The notes under the pieces are model-generated. The model saw only the letters and a list, made by a program, of their open reading frames with translations. It was not told where the DNA came from and ran no database searches. DNA of 64,000 nucleotides from Campylobacter jejuni (GTDB lineage Bacteria; Campylobacterota; Campylobacteria; Campylobacterales; Campylobacteraceae). The stretch lies in assembly GCA_014305285.1 (NCBI GenBank), contig JACRSG010000004.1, positions 42,826 to 106,825 of the forward strand, written 5' to 3'. The translations under genes and the position numbers were made by a program. How positions within the stretch are numbered: position 1 is the stretch's first letter; every line of letters starts with the position of its first letter. Below, piece after piece: positions 28,329 to 36,254 of this stretch.

Positions 28329-28573
28329 ATTTTTATCAACCACCTTTTAAATTCGTTAATTTCTTCATCACTTTTCATATTAATAAAAAAATCCAACATT
28401 TGAGTATTTAAATCTTTATGTTTAGATCTAAAACCACTAAGACGACGAACCGCATCAATAGCGTTTTGGTTATCCGGATCTTCTTTTAAAATATTTTTAT
28501 AAATTTCCAAAGCTTCATCTTTTAACCCTTGAGCCTCATAGATAGAAGCTTCAGTGACTGTATTTTTCATCAC
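28325..28573 (-). CDS. small TPR-like protein
   Basis: An 82-residue protein. Residues 8-40 (IYEAQGLKDEALEIYKNILK, then DPDNQNA) match one tetratricopeptide repeat, and the rest is helical. It ends in an ATGA overlap with the next gene, so the two are co-translated and may form a complex. Short stand-alone TPR proteins commonly act as adaptors, but no partner is evident from sequence. Confidence 0.65.
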   Translation of the reverse strand: MMKNTVTEASIYEAQGLKDEALEIYKNILKEDPDNQNAIDAVRRLSGFRSKHKDLNTQMLDFFINMKSDEEINEFKRWLIKI

Positions 28574-28651
28574 TGTTTCCTAAAATTTTTCTTTAATTCT
28601 AGCAAAAAGCTTTTTAATTTATCTTTAAGAAAATAATATGATTTTTAATGT

Positions 28652-28825
28652 CTATTTTGTTTTAAATAATTTTTCTATATATTCTTTTTTTTCTTTCTCT
28701 AAGCTAGAATTTAATTCTTTTTGTTCTTTTTTAACTTGCACTTTTAAATCTTGATTTTTAAAATACACATAATCAATTCCAAAAATAACACCAATTATAA
28801 CAAGCAATGGGATTAAAAATACCAT
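28652..28825 (-). CDS. 57-residue single-span membrane protein next to napD
   Basis: An ORF too short for most gene callers: MVFLIPLLVIIGVIFGIDYV then a charged Lys/Glu-rich tail ending EKLFKTK. It has one N-terminal membrane helix (about 2-20) and a helical cytoplasmic or periplasmic tail (about 22-57). It starts 14 bases after the napD stop on the same strand, so it probably belongs to the end of the nap transcript. A small membrane protein at this place is consistent with C. jejuni gene order as I remember it. Function unknown. Confidence 0.65.
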   Translation of the reverse strand: MVFLIPLLVIIGVIFGIDYVYFKNQDLKVQVKKEQKELNSSLEKEKKEYIEKLFKTK

Positions 28826-28839
28826 ATATACTTTACACT

Positions 28840-29181
28840 TTAAGAAAATTGATTAAATACACTACCATAGTAGCGAACATTCTCAGCACTTTCATTTTTT
28901 TCTATCGTTTCTATTGCACCACTATTGATTGCTTTTTGGATATCATCATTTAAATCTTGATAAGAAAAAACCATATTAATACTGATAATATTTGGCAATT
29001 TTTCAAGCATTTTATAAGAGTTTAATTCATCTTCTAAATTTTCACTTTCAATTACAACTATAATCTTTTCATTTTCACAAAGTTCTACAGAACAAAAAGG
29101 AATTTCAGATATAGCCTTTTTTAAATCATTTATATATTCTTCTTTTGCTAAAATCAAAACACTAGAAAGATTATTCATCAA
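28840..29181 (-). CDS. napD: NapD, NapA maturation chaperone
   Basis: A 113-residue cytoplasmic protein. In other bacteria NapD binds the Tat signal of NapA and holds back export until the cofactor is inserted. The ferredoxin-like layout (SSVLILAKEEY, then a central IIVVIESE strand and a final NMVFSYQD) fits NapD despite low conservation. It overlaps the napL stop by 11 bases and is the last nap gene. The adjacent ATG pair gives two possible starts one codon apart. Confidence 0.85.
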   Translation of the reverse strand: MMNNLSSVLILAKEEYINDLKKAISEIPFCSVELCENEKIIVVIESENLEDELNSYKMLEKLPNIISINMVFSYQDLNDDIQKAINSGAIETIEKNESAENVRYYGSVFNQFS

Positions 29182-30085
29182 TACTCCTAAATATTATACT
29201 ATCGCCAAAACCTGAAATGATAAAATCTTTATTGTTTAAAAAAATAATAAACTCACTCATCAAATTCTCATTATTAAAAGTTTTAACAGGCTTAAAATCA
29301 CTTGTACTAAAAACTTCACTAATTCCAGCTTCATTATCGCTATAAACAGCTAATTCCCCATTAGGACTTAAAGCACAAGTATATATCAAAAAATCTTTTT
29401 GTAAAAAATTTTGCTCTTCATTTTTTACAACTCCTATACGCCTATCCGTTCCACAACTTAAAATAACATTATTTTTAAAATCTACTTGATAGATATTATC
29501 TTTATGCATTTTATCATAATTTTTTAGCATTTTCCAATTTTTCAAATCAAAAAGCTCCACTTCACCACTCTCAAAACCTGCAACTAATCTGCTCTTATCT
29601 TCACTTAAGGCTGCATCATTGAGACTAGAATGAGAAAAATTAAATTTTTTTATATTTTTTAAGCTTTTATCGATCAATTCTATTTCAGAACCAATAGAAA
29701 TTAAAAGATAAGTATTTTCATTAATAAAAAATGCTTTTATTATGCTATTTTCTTCAAGCTTTTTGATTTGTAAATTATCCTTATAAAAACTTAAATTTTT
29801 AGCACCAAAATCACCCTCGCTAAGTATTAAAAGCGTATGTTTAAGAACGTCAATGTTATAAATTTTAGCAAAATCATCACCATAATAATTTTTAATCTTT
29901 GGTAAAGATAAAAGTTCTTTTAAACTTTTATCTTTAATGTTATATTGTAAAATTTCACCTTTATCAGTGCCTATATATAAGTTTTGCTTATGAAGCTTTA
30001 AAGCTGTTATATTTGCATTTAATTTCAGCTCATAAGCATAAGACAATACACAAAAAATACTCAAAATAAAAAGAAATTTTTTCAT
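29171..30085 (-). CDS. napL: NapL, periplasmic beta-propeller-like nap protein
   Basis: A 304-residue protein with a signal peptide (KKFLFILSIFCVLSYA, cleavage about 16-17). Repeated blocks resemble WD-type blades, such as LKLHKQNLYIGTDKGE, SRLVAGFESGEVELFDLKNW and GTDRRIG. This fits NapL of epsilonproteobacterial nap clusters, which seems to help full nitrate reductase activity; its exact step is unknown. It begins five bases after napB. Confidence 0.85.
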   Translation of the reverse strand: MKKFLFILSIFCVLSYAYELKLNANITALKLHKQNLYIGTDKGEILQYNIKDKSLKELLSLPKIKNYYGDDFAKIYNIDVLKHTLLILSEGDFGAKNLSFYKDNLQIKKLEENSIIKAFFINENTYLLISIGSEIELIDKSLKNIKKFNFSHSSLNDAALSEDKSRLVAGFESGEVELFDLKNWKMLKNYDKMHKDNIYQVDFKNNVILSCGTDRRIGVVKNEEQNFLQKDFLIYTCALSPNGELAVYSDNEAGISEVFSTSDFKPVKTFNNENLMSEFIIFLNNKDFIISGFGDSIIFRSIDE

Positions 30086-30089
30086 TTAT

Positions 30090-30611
30090 TTATTTTACAC
30101 CCTCATTAATCACATCAATTAAATTTGAACGACTTTTTAATTGTTTATTTTTAAATTCAGGTTTAAAGCTATTTCCCACCAAAGGTTTTGCATCACTTTG
30201 TGGAACATGACACTGGGTACAATTAAAACGACTATCACTAATCATATCTCCTGTGGTTTTATTGTGTCTAAAATCATAATAATGACTTGGAGGAAGTGGA
30301 GTTGCACCAGCATCTGCTGCTATAGCCTTATCATGACAGCTTAAGCACATATTGTTATCTTTAGTTATAGGCAATAAATCTTCAATAGCATGTGGAATTA
30401 ATGGTGGTGCATTTTCATAAGAACGCTCAAAACGAGTAGATTCCCCAGGTTGTAAAGTTGTGAAATTTGCTTCCACTAAATTTACTTTATTTTCATTTTC
30501 TAAACTTGCTTTTCTCAGTCCAATTTGTTCTGAACTTACCCCGCTATTCATCGCACAAGCGGCAAAAAATACCACTGCAGCACTTCCTAACAAAACCAAT
30601 TTCTTCTTCAT
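30090..30611 (-). CDS. napB: NapB, periplasmic diheme cytochrome c subunit
   Basis: Passes electrons to NapA. A 173-residue precursor with a signal peptide (to about residue 20) and two CxxCH heme sites: CLSCH (89-93) and CTQCH (131-135). The extra histidine ligands HYYDFRHNK and LIPHAIEDL are conserved in NapB. The start overlaps the napH stop (ATGA). Because there is no napC, electrons probably come from NapGH. Confidence 0.94.
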   Translation of the reverse strand: MKKKLVLLGSAAVVFFAACAMNSGVSSEQIGLRKASLENENKVNLVEANFTTLQPGESTRFERSYENAPPLIPHAIEDLLPITKDNNMCLSCHDKAIAADAGATPLPPSHYYDFRHNKTTGDMISDSRFNCTQCHVPQSDAKPLVGNSFKPEFKNKQLKSRSNLIDVINEGVK

Positions 30612-31390
30612 CGTTTATTCCTTAAATCAAAAATATTAAAATTCAAAGCATCATCATTACAAACTTCTATACATCTTGCACACCTTATACACTCTCCTGA
30701 TTTCACACTAGTACTTTCTTTTCCAACCATCCACAAAACCTGTTTTTCAGGACAAATGCGGATACATTCGTAACATTTAGTGCATTTATCACTATTATGC
30801 TTTATTTTAAGCAATGCAAAACGAGAAATAAAAGCATAAAAAGCTCCTAGTGGACAAAAATGTGAGCAAATTGCCCTAGGGCTTAAAAAAGTATCAATAC
30901 AAAAAAGTATAAAGGCTACAAAAATCCAAGAACTTGTAGCAAAAATAATCCCTCTATGCATCATGCCTATATAAGAAAAACTTTCAAACACAGGCAATGA
31001 AAATACAAAAGAAAGGACTAAAACCAAGACCAATACAAAATAGCGTAAATTTTTAGGCAAAATTAAAAATTTATTATTAAGAGCTAATTTATTTCGCACA
31101 AAAGCAGCAAAATCTGTGATCAAATTAACAGGACAAATCCAAGAGCAAAAAACTCTTCCTAAAAGCAAACCATAGATGAAAAATATAATCAAAGCTCCTA
31201 TTAAAGCCATTAAATCTATACTCCAGCTTGCTAAAATGATTTGCAAAACCGCAAAAGGATCGCTTAAAGGTATAGTGTTAAAAAGTCTAGAAGAACTTAA
31301 ATTTCCCTGCAAAATAAAATCTGTAGCTTTAAAACTAAAAAGCACTAAAATTCCAATCTGAACGATGCGTCTAGCGATTAAATACTTCAT
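30608..31390 (-). CDS. napH: NapH, membrane quinol dehydrogenase subunit
   Basis: A 260-residue inner-membrane protein with four helices and two CxxxCP-type motifs (SWICPVNL, SHFCPLGA). Two [4Fe-4S] clusters follow at the C-terminus: CTKCYECIRICPEK and CIRCARCIEVCND. It transfers quinol electrons to NapG. I chose the ATG at 31390 (overlapping the napG stop as TGATG) over an in-frame GTG one codon upstream. This is the epsilonproteobacterial substitute for NapC. Confidence 0.92.
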   Translation of the reverse strand: MKYLIARRIVQIGILVLFSFKATDFILQGNLSSSRLFNTIPLSDPFAVLQIILASWSIDLMALIGALIIFFIYGLLLGRVFCSWICPVNLITDFAAFVRNKLALNNKFLILPKNLRYFVLVLVLVLSFVFSLPVFESFSYIGMMHRGIIFATSSWIFVAFILFCIDTFLSPRAICSHFCPLGAFYAFISRFALLKIKHNSDKCTKCYECIRICPEKQVLWMVGKESTSVKSGECIRCARCIEVCNDDALNFNIFDLRNKR

Positions 31391-32130
31391 CACAGTTCTC
31401 CATCGTTTAGATAATTGGTTGCTTTTTTAGCATCAAAATGTTTTGAAGTATCTGCATTTTTTATACGACCCTCATCTTTTTCATCCCAGCCTTTTACATA
31501 ATGTGAGCTTGCCTTTCCCAATACATACTCCCTTGGCAAAACACGAATGGCGGGTTTTTCAGTAATGCAAGCAAGTTCACAAAGCCCACAACCTACACAT
31601 ACTTCATGATCCACACTAGGCAGTAAAAAAGCGTGCTTGGCGGTGCGTTCATTACGCTTAAGCTCAAGTTTTAAAGCCTTATCTATCAAAGGACAAGATC
31701 TATAACAAGCATCACATTGAATTCCCCAATGTGCCACGCAAGAAGCACTATCGACAATAGCAATGCCCATTTTCAAAGATTCTATACCCTGCTCTAAATG
31801 CTTTTTATCTAAAGCATCAGTTGGACAGTCCCTAATACAAGGAATATCCTTACAAAGATAACAAGGAATTTCTCTTGCCTTAAAAAAAGGTGTACCATTT
31901 TTTGGACTATCTAACAAACTAGCGAGCTTTAAAGTATCATAAGGACAGGCTTTTACACAAAGTCCACAACGAATACATTTACTTAAAAATCTCGCTTCAT
32001 CTTCAGCCCCAGGAGGACGCAAAGCATAATTATCATCGGCTTTTAAAGCCAAATTAGCCAAAAATCCGCCTCCTGCACATAAACATGCAGCCTTAAAGGC
32101 ACTAACGAAAAATTCTCTTCTATCTTTCAT
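31390..32130 (-). CDS. napG: NapG, periplasmic ferredoxin subunit
   Basis: A Tat-exported protein: MKDRREFFVSAFKAA has the twin-arginine motif. Four [4Fe-4S] motifs follow, for example CIRCGLCVKACPYD, CYLCKDIPCIRDCP, CDACYRSCP and CVGCGLCELAC. I chose the ATG at 32130 because the upstream TTG (32139) would put extra residues before the Tat signal. It begins 18 bases after the napA stop. It accepts electrons from NapH for delivery to NapB/NapA. Confidence 0.92.
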   Translation of the reverse strand: MKDRREFFVSAFKAACLCAGGGFLANLALKADDNYALRPPGAEDEARFLSKCIRCGLCVKACPYDTLKLASLLDSPKNGTPFFKAREIPCYLCKDIPCIRDCPTDALDKKHLEQGIESLKMGIAIVDSASCVAHWGIQCDACYRSCPLIDKALKLELKRNERTAKHAFLLPSVDHEVCVGCGLCELACITEKPAIRVLPREYVLGKASSHYVKGWDEKDEGRIKNADTSKHFDAKKATNYLNDGEL

Positions 32131-32148
32131 TATAATCAAAACCCTAAA

Positions 32149-34923
32149 TTAAGCCTTATAAATTTTTACAGCACATTTTTTAAAGTCAGTTTGTTTTGAA
32201 AGCGGACAAGTCGCATCTAAAGTAACTTTGTTGATATATACGTTCTCATCAAACCACGGCACATATACAAGTCCTACAGGTGGTTTATTTCTTCCACGCA
32301 TATCTATCCTTGCTTTTACTTTACCGCGACGAGATTCCACCCAAACCAAATCACCTTGATTTAGACCTAATTTCTCTCCATCTTTCTCGCTCATATAGCA
32401 AAGTGCTTCAGGTACAGCACGATAAAGCTCAGGCACACGCATAGTCATAGTTCCGCTATGCCAATGCTCTAAAACCCTTCCTGTTGCAAGCCAGAATGGA
32501 TACTCTTTACTTGGTCTTTCAGGTGCTTTCATAAATGGTCTAAAGAAAATTTTAGCCTTATTTTTAATACTGTGTTCTTTTTCATCTTTAGGAGCTATTA
32601 AATCCCCATTTGTAAGCATTTTGTTAAAATCACCATAAAAAGCAAAATCTGAATTTGGAGCCGCTTTTTTAGCATAATAATCAAATTTAGTATTAAATCT
32701 CCACTGTGTTTCCTTGCCATTAACCACAGGCCATCTTAAACCCCTTACTTTATGATAAGTATCAAAATCCGCTAAATCATGGCCGTGCCCTAAGCCAAAT
32801 TTACGATATTCTTCCCAAAGGTATTTTTGAACAAAAAAACCATAGCCTGTAAATTCTTTTCCATCACTGCCTTGAATTTTTCTCTCATCGCCTTTAACAT
32901 CAGTATTATCAAAGCCTTTTGCGATAGCATCATTTGGATTAAAGCTTTTTGCTTCTTTATTGGCAAACAGCACATCAAAAAGTGTATCATCTTCGCTATA
33001 ACCCATAGCTTTTGCTTCTTCTAAAACACTTGGTAGGGTAAGCTTATTATCCACTTTTTGCTCTTTCCAAACTTCTTTAAGCTTAAAGCGTTTTGCAAAT
33101 TCTAAAATTTGCCAAGTATCACTCATGGCAGCACCTACAGGTAAAACTTGTTGTTTCCAATGTTGAGTTCTTCTTTCAGCATTACCATAAGCACCCCATT
33201 TTTCATAAATCATAGCACTTGGTAAAATAAGATCAGCTACTTTCGCTGAAATTCCAGGATAACAATCGCTCACAACAATAAAATTATCCATTTCTCTTGC
33301 TGCTGCGATCCAATGATTTGCATTTGCAGTGTTTTGCCATGGATTATTGACTTGTACCCATGCAAATTTAATTTTTCCGTCTTCTAAATCTCTCATGATA
33401 CTAAGATAAGGAGAACCTGGTTTTGGATTGATAGTTTTTGCAGGAACTTTCCAAATTTTTTCCGAAATTTCTCTGTGTTTTGGATTTGCTACAACCATAT
33501 CTGCAGGCAAACGATGTGAGAAAGTTCCTACTTCTCTAGCCGTTCCACAGGCACTTGGCTGTCCTGTTAAAGAAAAAGCTCCACTACCTGGCTTAGCTTG
33601 CTTTCCTAATAAAAAATGCACCATATAAGCTTGTTCATTTATCCAAGAACCTCTTGTGTGTTGATTAAAACCCATAGTCCAAAAACTTATCACTTTGCGA
33701 TTTTTCTCTATGTAAAGATTAGCCAATTCTTGAAGTTTTTTCTTAAAATCTTCCAAAGACTCATTATCATCACCTTTGGCTACTTTTGCAGTGTATTCTA
33801 AAGTATAAGGGGCTAAGCCTTTTTTAAATTCTTCAAAAGAAATTTCCCAGTTTTTATCAGCCACGCCTTGATGTTTCATTTCAAATTTATCACCCGCTTT
33901 AACGCCAAGATAAGATAAAGAGGTAGCCTCTTCATCGTCTAAAGTGATTACATTTTCTTTTTCGACTGTATCTTTTTCACTTTCTTTGAATTTAGGATGA
34001 TTTGGATTATTTCTCATACCATAACCAATATCAGCATAACCGGTTGCAAATACGCAGTGCTCTTTAATAAATTTCATATCCATAGCCTCTGGATGACTAT
34101 AAACAATCTCTCTTGCTATGTAGTTCCAAATGGCCAAATCTGTATTTGGTTTAAAAATAATTTCAATATCAGCAATGTTTGAAGTACGGTTAGAAAAAGT
34201 GCTTAGATTGACAACTTTGACTTTATCAAGATTGCTTAGTTTTCTATCGCTTACTCTTGACCAAAGGATTGGGTGCATTTCAGCCATATTAGCTCCCCAA
34301 GTAATGATAGTATCTGTAAGTTCTATGTCATCATAACAGCCTGATGGCTCATCTACACCAAAAGTTTGCATAAAACCAACCACTGCAGAAGCCATACAAT
34401 GTCTTGCATTCGGATCAATATTATTTGTTCTAAAACCCGCTTTTGCAAGTTTTAAAGCAGCATAACCTTCTTGGATAGTATATTGCCCACTACCAAAAAT
34501 CCCTATACCTGTAACGCCGAGTTCATTGTAAGCTTTTTTAAATTGTTTTTCCATTTCATCAAAAGCTCTTTGCCAAGAAACTTGTTGGAATTTACCTTTT
34601 TTATCAAATTCACCTTTTTCATTCATCCGAAGCAAGGGCATAACAAGGCGATCTTCGCCATACATGATCTTAGCATTAAAATAACCTTTGATACAATTAA
34701 GCCCGCGATTTACAGGTGCTGCAGGATCGCCTTTTGTTGCTACAATTTTGCCATCTTTTCTAGCTATCATAATTCCACAGCCAGTTCCACAAAATCTACA
34801 AACAGCTTTATCCCATTTCCAATCTTCTTCTTGCACACCAAGCATAGAGCTTGGAACACTAAGTCCTGCAACACTAGCAGCACTTACAATAGCGGTATTT
34901 TTAATAAAATCCCTTCTATTCAT
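32149..34923 (-). CDS. napA: NapA, catalytic subunit of periplasmic nitrate reductase
   Basis: A bis-MGD molybdenum enzyme reducing nitrate to nitrite. The start is the ATG at 34923, preceded by GGAGG; an upstream in-frame ATG would add nine residues before the Tat signal [11 protein letters not shown]. Cluster ligands lie in [11 protein letters not shown] and GLNCIKGY, and the Mo-binding cysteine in ARHCMASA. 924 residues and the continuous frame indicate an intact enzyme. It leads the order A-G-H-B-L-D and its promoter is at 34954-34959. Confidence 0.95.
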   Translation of the reverse strand: MNRRDFIKNTAIVSAASVAGLSVPSSMLGVQEEDWKWDKAVCRFCGTGCGIMIARKDGKIVATKGDPAAPVNRGLNCIKGYFNAKIMYGEDRLVMPLLRMNEKGEFDKKGKFQQVSWQRAFDEMEKQFKKAYNELGVTGIGIFGSGQYTIQEGYAALKLAKAGFRTNNIDPNARHCMASAVVGFMQTFGVDEPSGCYDDIELTDTIITWGANMAEMHPILWSRVSDRKLSNLDKVKVVNLSTFSNRTSNIADIEIIFKPNTDLAIWNYIAREIVYSHPEAMDMKFIKEHCVFATGYADIGYGMRNNPNHPKFKESEKDTVEKENVITLDDEEATSLSYLGVKAGDKFEMKHQGVADKNWEISFEEFKKGLAPYTLEYTAKVAKGDDNESLEDFKKKLQELANLYIEKNRKVISFWTMGFNQHTRGSWINEQAYMVHFLLGKQAKPGSGAFSLTGQPSACGTAREVGTFSHRLPADMVVANPKHREISEKIWKVPAKTINPKPGSPYLSIMRDLEDGKIKFAWVQVNNPWQNTANANHWIAAAREMDNFIVVSDCYPGISAKVADLILPSAMIYEKWGAYGNAERRTQHWKQQVLPVGAAMSDTWQILEFAKRFKLKEVWKEQKVDNKLTLPSVLEEAKAMGYSEDDTLFDVLFANKEAKSFNPNDAIAKGFDNTDVKGDERKIQGSDGKEFTGYGFFVQKYLWEEYRKFGLGHGHDLADFDTYHKVRGLRWPVVNGKETQWRFNTKFDYYAKKAAPNSDFAFYGDFNKMLTNGDLIAPKDEKEHSIKNKAKIFFRPFMKAPERPSKEYPFWLATGRVLEHWHSGTMTMRVPELYRAVPEALCYMSEKDGEKLGLNQGDLVWVESRRGKVKARIDMRGRNKPPVGLVYVPWFDENVYINKVTLDATCPLSKQTDFKKCAVKIYKA

Positions 34924-34953
34924 CCTTATTCCTCCAAAATAAAAAATCATCTT

Positions 34954-34959
34954 ATTATA
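34954..34959 (-). promoter_or_regulatory. probable -10 element for the nap operon
   Basis: The minus strand has TATAAT 31 bases before the napA ATG, followed by an AT-rich spacer and the GGAGG ribosome site. No convincing regulator site is readable nearby. The 195-base gap between napA and tpx holds this promoter and the tpx terminator. Confidence 0.45.
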
Positions 34960-35116
34960 AAAAATGTAATATAAAAATATCTTGAAATTTTAATAAAAAT
35001 AATAATTTTAAAGCTCTATTTTATAGGAGTTTTATTGTCCTTTTTATATTATTCTTACACAAAATAAATATCAAAAATAATCAACTTTTAGAACAATAAA
35101 AAATGAAGATATAAAA

Positions 35117-35139
35117 TTAAGCCCTAAGAATGGGCTTAA
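35117..35139 (-). terminator. intrinsic terminator of tpx
   Basis: On the minus strand TTAAGCCC, a seven-base loop and GGGCTTAA form an 8-base stem followed by TTTTATA. It begins seven bases after the tpx stop. Confidence 0.75.
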
Positions 35140-35145
35140 TCAAAA

Positions 35146-35673
35146 TTAATGGCAACCACAACCACCGCAGCAGCTAGAACCATCAAAAAATGCATCAAGT
35201 TTTGCAATATCTGGCATTTCTGTGATTTCATTTACAAGTTCTTTATATGCTACCTTACCATCTTTAATCACAAATACAGCACGAGCTAAAAGTCCCTCTA
35301 AAGCACCTTCATTTATCAAAACACCATATTTTTCACCAAATTCTTTTGCTACAAAATCGCTTGCAACACTTAAATTTTCAATACCTTCTGTACTACAAAA
35401 TCTTCCCATAGCAAAAGGCAAATCCATGCTTACTACAATAGCTTCAGCACCATTATAACCTGCTACCTTTTTATTAAATTCTCTAGCTTCTGTAGCACAA
35501 ACTGGGGTATCTAAGCTTGGAACACTTAAGATAATTTGAGTTTTGCCTGCTGCACCGATTTCAATCACGCCTAAATCTTTAGCTTTAAGATTTACCTTAG
35601 GAGCATCTACTCCAACTTCTACTGAATTTCCTTTAAGTTTTACAGGATTTCCTTTAAAATTTACTGTACTCAT
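35146..35673 (-). CDS. tpx: Tpx, thiol peroxidase with a cysteine-rich tail
   Basis: An atypical 2-Cys peroxiredoxin that reduces H2O2 and alkyl peroxides. The peroxidatic cysteine is Cys59 in PSLDTPVCATEAREF and the resolving cysteine Cys93 in GRFCSTEG. Length is 175, against about 165 usual. The extra residues are a C-terminal tail GSSCCGGCGCH with four cysteines (168, 169, 172, 174) and a terminal histidine, which looks like a metal or redox motif. The gene stands alone, with its own promoter and terminator. Confidence 0.93.
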   Translation of the reverse strand: MSTVNFKGNPVKLKGNSVEVGVDAPKVNLKAKDLGVIEIGAAGKTQIILSVPSLDTPVCATEAREFNKKVAGYNGAEAIVVSMDLPFAMGRFCSTEGIENLSVASDFVAKEFGEKYGVLINEGALEGLLARAVFVIKDGKVAYKELVNEITEMPDIAKLDAFFDGSSCCGGCGCH

Positions 35674-35696
35674 TTAATTTCCTTTTTTAGTATTTT

Positions 35697-35721
35697 AAAC
35701 ATTAATTAAAACTTAATGTTT
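35697..35721. promoter_or_regulatory. inverted repeat at the tpx transcription start, possible operator
   Basis: AAACATTAA and TTAATGTTT form a perfect 9-base dyad with a seven-base centre. It lies directly downstream of a minus-strand TATAAT (35730-35735), so it would cover the predicted transcript start of tpx. A peroxide regulator such as PerR would be a natural candidate for binding, but AT-rich palindromes also arise by chance. Confidence 0.35.
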
Positions 35722-35729
35722 TAGGAGTA

Positions 35730-35735
35730 ATTATA
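35730..35735 (-). promoter_or_regulatory. probable -10 element of tpx
   Basis: The minus strand reads GATATAAT with TATAAT 57 bases before the tpx ATG, giving a leader of about 50 bases that contains the dyad at 35697-35721. Confidence 0.45.
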
Positions 35736-35765
35736 TCCTATAAACACTAATTATTTTTAATTTCA

Positions 35766-36212
35766 CTAAAAAATTATTTTACTTCTTTCCAAAGTATACT
35801 TTTGCCATACTTTTTGAGCCTCCCTACTCTTAATAAAATCCACCAATTCTAAAGCTTTTTTATTTTCCAAGTCTTTTTTGCCCAATGAGATCAAATGATT
35901 AAAATATCGATATTTGGATTGTTATTCCACTCATCTACAGCAGCCTTAGAATTTTTAGCATAAATTACGTAATTTTACCCAATTTTCTTTTTTGCACTTT
36001 TTAAAGTCATATCTTCGTAAAGCCCAACTTATCCTATGCCATCAACCATCATAACATTTACACCATCTTTTAAAATGTCTTCAAAAAATTTAATATTTTT
36101 TGGATTATAAAGCAAGCTCTTTTAACACAGAAGTAAAACCACCTGAACCATAAACTAAAATTTCAGCATTTAAAAAACTTGCTGCTAAACTTAAAAATCA
36201 ATATTTTTTCAC
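35766..36212 (-). pseudogene. peb2: remnant of a PEB2/AcfC-like periplasmic protein gene
   Basis: A signal-like start (possible GTG at 36212) contains an in-frame TGA and is followed by NAEILVYGSGGFTSVLKEL, the typical AcfC/PEB2 N-terminus. Later frames give KNIKFFEDILKDGVNVMMVDG and the C-terminal region NKKALELVDFIKSRE then KYTLERSK; the latter reading crosses several frameshifts. About 450 bases remain of a gene of about 750. This fills the tpx-helicase gap, where C. jejuni carries peb2, a major periplasmic antigen. Confidence 0.8.
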
Positions 36213-36254
36213 AAAATAAACCTTATAATATAACTTATTTGAAAGGAAATTTCA

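Noticed and set aside
34471..34974. 167-codon plus-strand frame, and an 84-codon one within it
   Set aside because: It is antisense to the start of napA; the intact napA frame explains it, and no ribosome site or family match is seen.
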